Below are positions 26,262 through 29,431 of a DNA stretch of 29,431 nt, piece after piece. A model generated the notes under the pieces. That model was not told the origin of the DNA. It did not search any database and saw only the letters and a list, made by a program, of their open reading frames with translations. The first letter of the stretch is position 1. Each line of letters begins with the position of its first letter. This DNA comes from Candidatus Limnocylindrales bacterium (GTDB lineage Bacteria; Chloroflexota; Limnocylindria; Limnocylindrales; CSP1-4), in contig JAUSJS010000011.1 of NCBI GenBank assembly GCA_030647575.1, forward strand, positions 1 through 29,431, read 5' to 3'. The position numbers were made by a program, and so were the translations under genes.

Positions 26262-27968
26262 CTACCGAAGCCAGTACCGCCGGTTCATGGGCACCGCATC
26301 GATCGGCTCGACCTCGAGCGGGCGGCCGGCCAGGGTGACCCGGCCGTCCACGGGATCGATCTCGATCGGCGCGGTGGCACGGTTACGTGCGAAGTCGGCG
26401 CGAGTGAGGCCTCGTGTCATCCGCACCGGCACGAGCGCCCGGCCCATGGCGGCGAGCCGCTTGGCTACCGCGCGATCCGAGACCGCCCGCTGCGACACGA
26501 AGGTCATCGACACGCTCGCCGCCGCCCGTCCCGAGCCGCCCCAATCTGCCCGGTAGCGCGTCGGCTCCGCGCGCTCAACCGATGCGTTGCCATCGCCGAG
26601 CGGCGCCCAGGCCTGGAGGCCGCCTTTCAGCACAAGCTCCGGCTTCACGCCGAAGAAGGTCGGCTTCCACAGGACGATGTCGGCGAGCCGGCCCGGCGCC
26701 AACGAGCCGACGTGTCCCGAGACTCCGTGCGCGATGGCCGGCTCGATGGTGACCTTGGCCAGGTAGCGCAGCACGCGATCCGTCGAGTCGAATGGGTCGT
26801 CAGGGTCGGTCGGTAGTCCCAGGTGGCGCGCACCCGCCGCCGAAGCCCGCCACGCTCGCATGACGTGCGCGAGCTGGATCGTTCGGCGGACCGTCTCCAT
26901 GATCCGACCCATCCCCTGCGAGTCGGAGTTGACGATACCGATGGCGCCCAGCTCGTGGAGCGGCCCTTCGGCAGCCATCGTCGCCGGGTGGACCCGCTCA
27001 CGAACGAGCTCGACGTCGCCCGGGACGGCGAAGGACGCCCCATGGTTGAGCACGATCATCGGCACAGCCTCGGCGGCGGCGTTGACCCCAAATGGGATCG
27101 TCGGCGTGGTCGACGAGCACAGGATGTTCGCCTCGCGCACCAGCCCGAGCAGGTCCGGCACGTGGCCGCCGCCGGTGCCCTCCACGTGGTAGGCGTGGAC
27201 CGTCCGCCCGGCGATCGCGGCAATCGTGTCCTCGAGCTCGGCCGACTCGTGGAGGCCGTCCGTGTGCAGCGAGACGGTCACGTCGTGGGCGTCGGCGAAG
27301 CGCAGAACATGGTCAATCAGCTCGGGATACGCGCCGTAGTCCTCGTGGATCTTGAAGCCGCAGGCGCCCGCTTCGAGGAGCGCCTCCAGCGGGCCGTCGT
27401 CCTCGAGTCGGGCACCGGCCTGCAGTCCGACGTTGACTGGCCACTCGGCCAGACCCAGCAGCGTCCGTTCCATCTCCCAGGGCGGCTCCTCGAATCCAGC
27501 CGTGATCAGGGTCGTGACCCCAGCCGCGAGCGCCCCCGGCACGAGCGCCGGGCTGATCGCATGGACGTGGCTGTCGATGGCACCCGGCGTGGCGATCAGG
27601 CCGTAGCCCATGATCGGCTTGGTGTGGGGTCCAATCGCCAGCTCGATCCCGTCGCTGATCGCGCCGTTGCCGGCGCGACCGACGCCCACGATGCGCCCGT
27701 CCTTGATGCCGATGTCCGCCTTGACCGCGCCGATGACCGGATCGAGCACGAGCGCGCCGGCGATGACCGCGTCAAGCTCCGAAGGACCGGGTCGACCCTG
27801 GGCGGCGCGCGGGCGGATCGTCTTGGCGTAGCCCCAGATCGGTTCGTCGCCGGGCGCCTGGCGGTCCTCGGCGACACGGATCCAGAGGTCGGTGTCGGCG
27901 AGCCGAACGCGATCTCCGGTGCTCGGGCCGTAGCGGGCGAGGCGCTCGTCCGGGTAGAGACGGCTCAC
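26262..27968 (-). CDS. ureC: Urease alpha subunit, divergent (flap Cys-His lost)
   Basis: A 568-residue protein of normal UreC length beginning VSRLYPDERLARYGPSTGDRVRLADTD. The nickel-site residues are all present: H134-V-H136, K206 (the Lys carbamylated in urease) and H208 in GFKIHEDYG, H235 in LHTDGLHE, H261 and H269 in HVEGTGGGH, and D349 in NSDSQGMGR. In the mobile flap the usual C-H-H (Klebsiella 319-321) reads L307-N308-H309, while the flap Arg appears kept as R325. The GTG start shares GTGA with the gamma-beta gene. Expected chemistry is hydrolysis of urea to ammonia and carbamate, but loss of the catalytic flap His leaves activity or substrate in doubt. No ureDEFG genes are in view. 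Confidence 0.85.
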   Translation of the reverse strand: MSRLYPDERLARYGPSTGDRVRLADTDLWIRVAEDRQAPGDEPIWGYAKTIRPRAAQGRPGPSELDAVIAGALVLDPVIGAVKADIGIKDGRIVGVGRAGNGAISDGIELAIGPHTKPIMGYGLIATPGAIDSHVHAISPALVPGALAAGVTTLITAGFEEPPWEMERTLLGLAEWPVNVGLQAGARLEDDGPLEALLEAGACGFKIHEDYGAYPELIDHVLRFADAHDVTVSLHTDGLHESAELEDTIAAIAGRTVHAYHVEGTGGGHVPDLLGLVREANILCSSTTPTIPFGVNAAAEAVPMIVLNHGASFAVPGDVELVRERVHPATMAAEGPLHELGAIGIVNSDSQGMGRIMETVRRTIQLAHVMRAWRASAAGARHLGLPTDPDDPFDSTDRVLRYLAKVTIEPAIAHGVSGHVGSLAPGRLADIVLWKPTFFGVKPELVLKGGLQAWAPLGDGNASVERAEPTRYRADWGGSGRAAASVSMTFVSQRAVSDRAVAKRLAAMGRALVPVRMTRGLTRADFARNRATAPIEIDPVDGRVTLAGRPLEVEPIDAVPMNRRYWLR

Positions 27969-28612
27969 GGGTTGCCCTCGGCAGCCGTGCCGGCCGCGCC
28001 GGCCGGGCCGCCCTCGCCACCTTCGCCGCCGAAGCGGACCAGGCGAACCGTTCGCATCTCCCCGCGCGCCCAGCGCTCGGAGGCGCCCGCAGGCAGGTCC
28101 AGGCGGAAGCCGCGGGCCGCCTCGCGATCGAAAACGAGCCGAGCGTTCACCCGATCGAACGGGTAGTGCGACGAGACCCGGATCGCCCGACGCGATTCGC
28201 TGCGGACGGTCAGCTCGAGCGTCTCGCGAGTCGGCGGCTCGGGGCGGGCAGCTTCCGGCTCGGCCGGCCGGATCGCACCTGGGCCGCCCGCCTCGAGCGC
28301 GCGATCGCCGCTTCCCAATGGGTCGAGCAGGACGATGAGCCGCGTCCCGTCGTCCATGAGCACCTCGAGTCGCACCTCGTCCACGAGCTCGCGAACGCCC
28401 GGCAGGACCTGCGCGGGCGCCACCGCCGTCCGCCCGGCCGCCTCCACATCGGCGTAGCCTGCACCGGCCCGCGCAGCCTCGAGCATCGCATCGCAGATCA
28501 GGGCGGTCGCCTCCGGCGCGTTCAGCAACAACCCGCGGTCGCGCTGCCGCCGGGCGAGCTCGGCAGCGCTGAAAATGAGGAGCCGGTCCTCCTCCCACGA
28601 TGTCAGGCGCAT
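27965..28612 (-). CDS. ureAB: Urease gamma-beta fusion subunit
   Basis: A 215-residue protein joining two urease subunits. Residues 1-100 are UreA/gamma-like (MRLTSWEEDRLLIFSAAELA, then LNAPEATALICDAMLEAARAG). Residues about 130-195 are UreB/beta-like (LELTVRSESRRAIRVSSHYPF, FDREAARGFRLDLPAG). An Ala/Pro/Glu-rich linker of roughly 25 residues separates them, and a Gly/Ala-rich tail follows. In other bacteria the three chains form an (alpha-beta-gamma)3 assembly; a fused small subunit is known from Helicobacter. It starts at ATG 28610-28612 and overlaps ureC by GTGA, so the two are made together. Confidence 0.88.
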   Translation of the reverse strand: MRLTSWEEDRLLIFSAAELARRQRDRGLLLNAPEATALICDAMLEAARAGAGYADVEAAGRTAVAPAQVLPGVRELVDEVRLEVLMDDGTRLIVLLDPLGSGDRALEAGGPGAIRPAEPEAARPEPPTRETLELTVRSESRRAIRVSSHYPFDRVNARLVFDREAARGFRLDLPAGASERWARGEMRTVRLVRFGGEGGEGGPAGAAGTAAEGNP

Positions 28613-28618
28613 GCCCGC

Positions 28619-28624
28619 ATCGTA
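28619..28624 (-). promoter_or_regulatory. Candidate -10 of the urease operon
   Basis: Minus-strand TACGAT lies six bases before the ureAB ATG, with no good -35 at 16-18 bases. It is listed because the same close spacing occurs before mreD, secA and ftsE. Confidence 0.3.
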
Positions 28625-28705
28625 GCGACGTGCGGACCGGCCCGATTGAGGTCCGCGGCGCCGCGGCCCGAGGCGTACCGACCATCCCGATCTGACCGGA
28701 CGAGA

Positions 28706-29431
28706 TCACCCCGCAGCTTTGGCCGCGGCTGGGACGCCGGCCTCCGACCGTGCCCGCTGCGCGGCCCACCAGAACAGCGCAACGCCGGTCCCCGAAGCCG
28801 CCGCGCACAGCAGCAGGCCGGTGGTGACGTTCACGATCCCGAATTGGACCAGCGCGCTCATGAAGAACGGTGCGACCAGTCCCCGGGCGCCCGTGATCGC
28901 GTTCCAGCCGCTCATCGCCGCGGCACGTGAAGCGAGTGGCGTGTGGTCGCTGATCACACCGGCGACCCCGATTTCAATCGACGAGTTGCTCACGCCGATG
29001 GCCAGAGCCGCGATCAGCAGCACCGCGAGACCCGGCGCGACGGCGTAGGCGATCAATCCGGCGAGACCGATGAGGCTGCCGTAGCGCATCGCGGCGAGCG
29101 CGTCGAAGCGGTCGGCCACGGCGCCCCAGGCCAGGAACGAGACCGTCGTCGCGGCCGCGCCCATGACAGCGATCACGCCGACGTCCGAGAGGGACAGATC
29201 GAGCCGGTCGACGTAGACCAGGGCGAAGAGCGGGCCCGCGGCGATGAACCCGCCACCGAAAAAACCCTGGGCGAGGGCGACCCGCTGGAGCATCGGCCGG
29301 GCGCGCATTGCGCGGATCGACTCACGGGCCGAGTAGGCGAGTGGCGCCGCCGACGCCGAGGCCCGAAACCCGGCGTAGGCAAGGGCGCACACCGCGCCGA
29401 CCAACCCGGCCAGGGCCACGGCGGTCGGGCC
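28706..29431 (-). CDS. Major facilitator superfamily transporter, C-terminal part (truncated by window)
   Basis: The frame ends at TGA 28706-28708 and is still open at the right edge, so only about 240 C-terminal residues are visible. They show six or so membrane helices and the layout of the second half of a 12-helix MFS carrier: a cytoplasmic stretch (ARESIRAMRARPMLQRVALAQ), then helix pairs, with an MFS loop-like GAVADRFDALAAMRYGSLIG (a D-R-F version of GxxxDRxGRR between helices 8 and 9). The substrate cannot be told. It lies 93 bases upstream of the urease operon on the same strand; a link to urea or amine transport is only a guess. Confidence 0.8.
   Translation of the reverse strand, partial: GPTAVALAGLVGAVCALAYAGFRASASAAPLAYSARESIRAMRARPMLQRVALAQGFFGGGFIAAGPLFALVYVDRLDLSLSDVGVIAVMGAAATTVSFLAWGAVADRFDALAAMRYGSLIGLAGLIAYAVAPGLAVLLIAALAIGVSNSSIEIGVAGVISDHTPLASRAAAMSGWNAITGARGLVAPFFMSALVQFGIVNVTTGLLLCAAASGTGVALFWWAAQRARSEAGVPAAAKAAG

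Overview
This is a gene-dense, very GC-rich (high third-position G/C) bacterial chromosomal window made almost entirely of housekeeping operons. Start codons are often GTG, and neighbouring genes often share ATGA or GTGA stop/start overlaps. The lineage is inferred, not proven. The SecA with a short insertion before its AYAADVTYGTNNE motif, the secA-prfB-ftsE-ftsX-ctp-smpB order, and the GC content fit the Chloroflexota/Terrabacteria (Limnocylindria-like). No rRNA, tRNA, tmRNA, CRISPR array, insertion sequence or prophage was recognised.

Layout. (1) 1-626: the C-terminal part of a CPA1-type Na+/H+ antiporter, cut by the window edge. (2) 659-4301, minus strand: a cell-elongation operon mreD-mrdA(PBP2)-rodA, with a good promoter just before mreD. 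(3) 4302-4566: a divergent control region holding a parS site inside a 34-bp perfect palindrome. (4) 4567-13330, plus strand: one tightly packed operon, parA-parB-gyrB-(59-aa ORF)-AlkD-like glycosylase-gyrA-prs-(83-aa membrane protein). It joins chromosome segregation, supercoiling, alkylation-repair-like and PRPP-synthesis genes. (5) 13331-13723: a gene-poor gap with two GC hairpins. (6) 13724-14877, minus strand: mtnB plus a small cupin, probably methionine salvage. (7) 14926-25136, plus strand: secA, a DUF218 protein, an eight-cysteine mini-protein coupled to prfB (which has the RF2 programmed +1 frameshift), a GNAT protein, ftsE, ftsX, an S41 C-terminal processing peptidase, an unusual leader element, and smpB. 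(8) 25140-26228: a proline-racemase-family enzyme. (9) 26262-28612, minus strand: a urease gamma/beta fusion and a divergent urease alpha, without accessory genes in view. (10) 28706-29431, minus strand: the C-terminal part of an MFS transporter.

Most noteworthy: a short leader upstream of smpB in which a near-perfect Shine-Dalgarno is paired by the codons of its own 16-codon reading frame; the eight-Cys (two C-x3-C-x2-C) protein one base from prfB; promoters whose -10 elements sit so close to start codons that mRNAs would be leaderless or nearly so; an AlkD-type glycosylase between gyrB and gyrA; and a urease alpha with all metal ligands but without the Cys-His pair of the catalytic flap.
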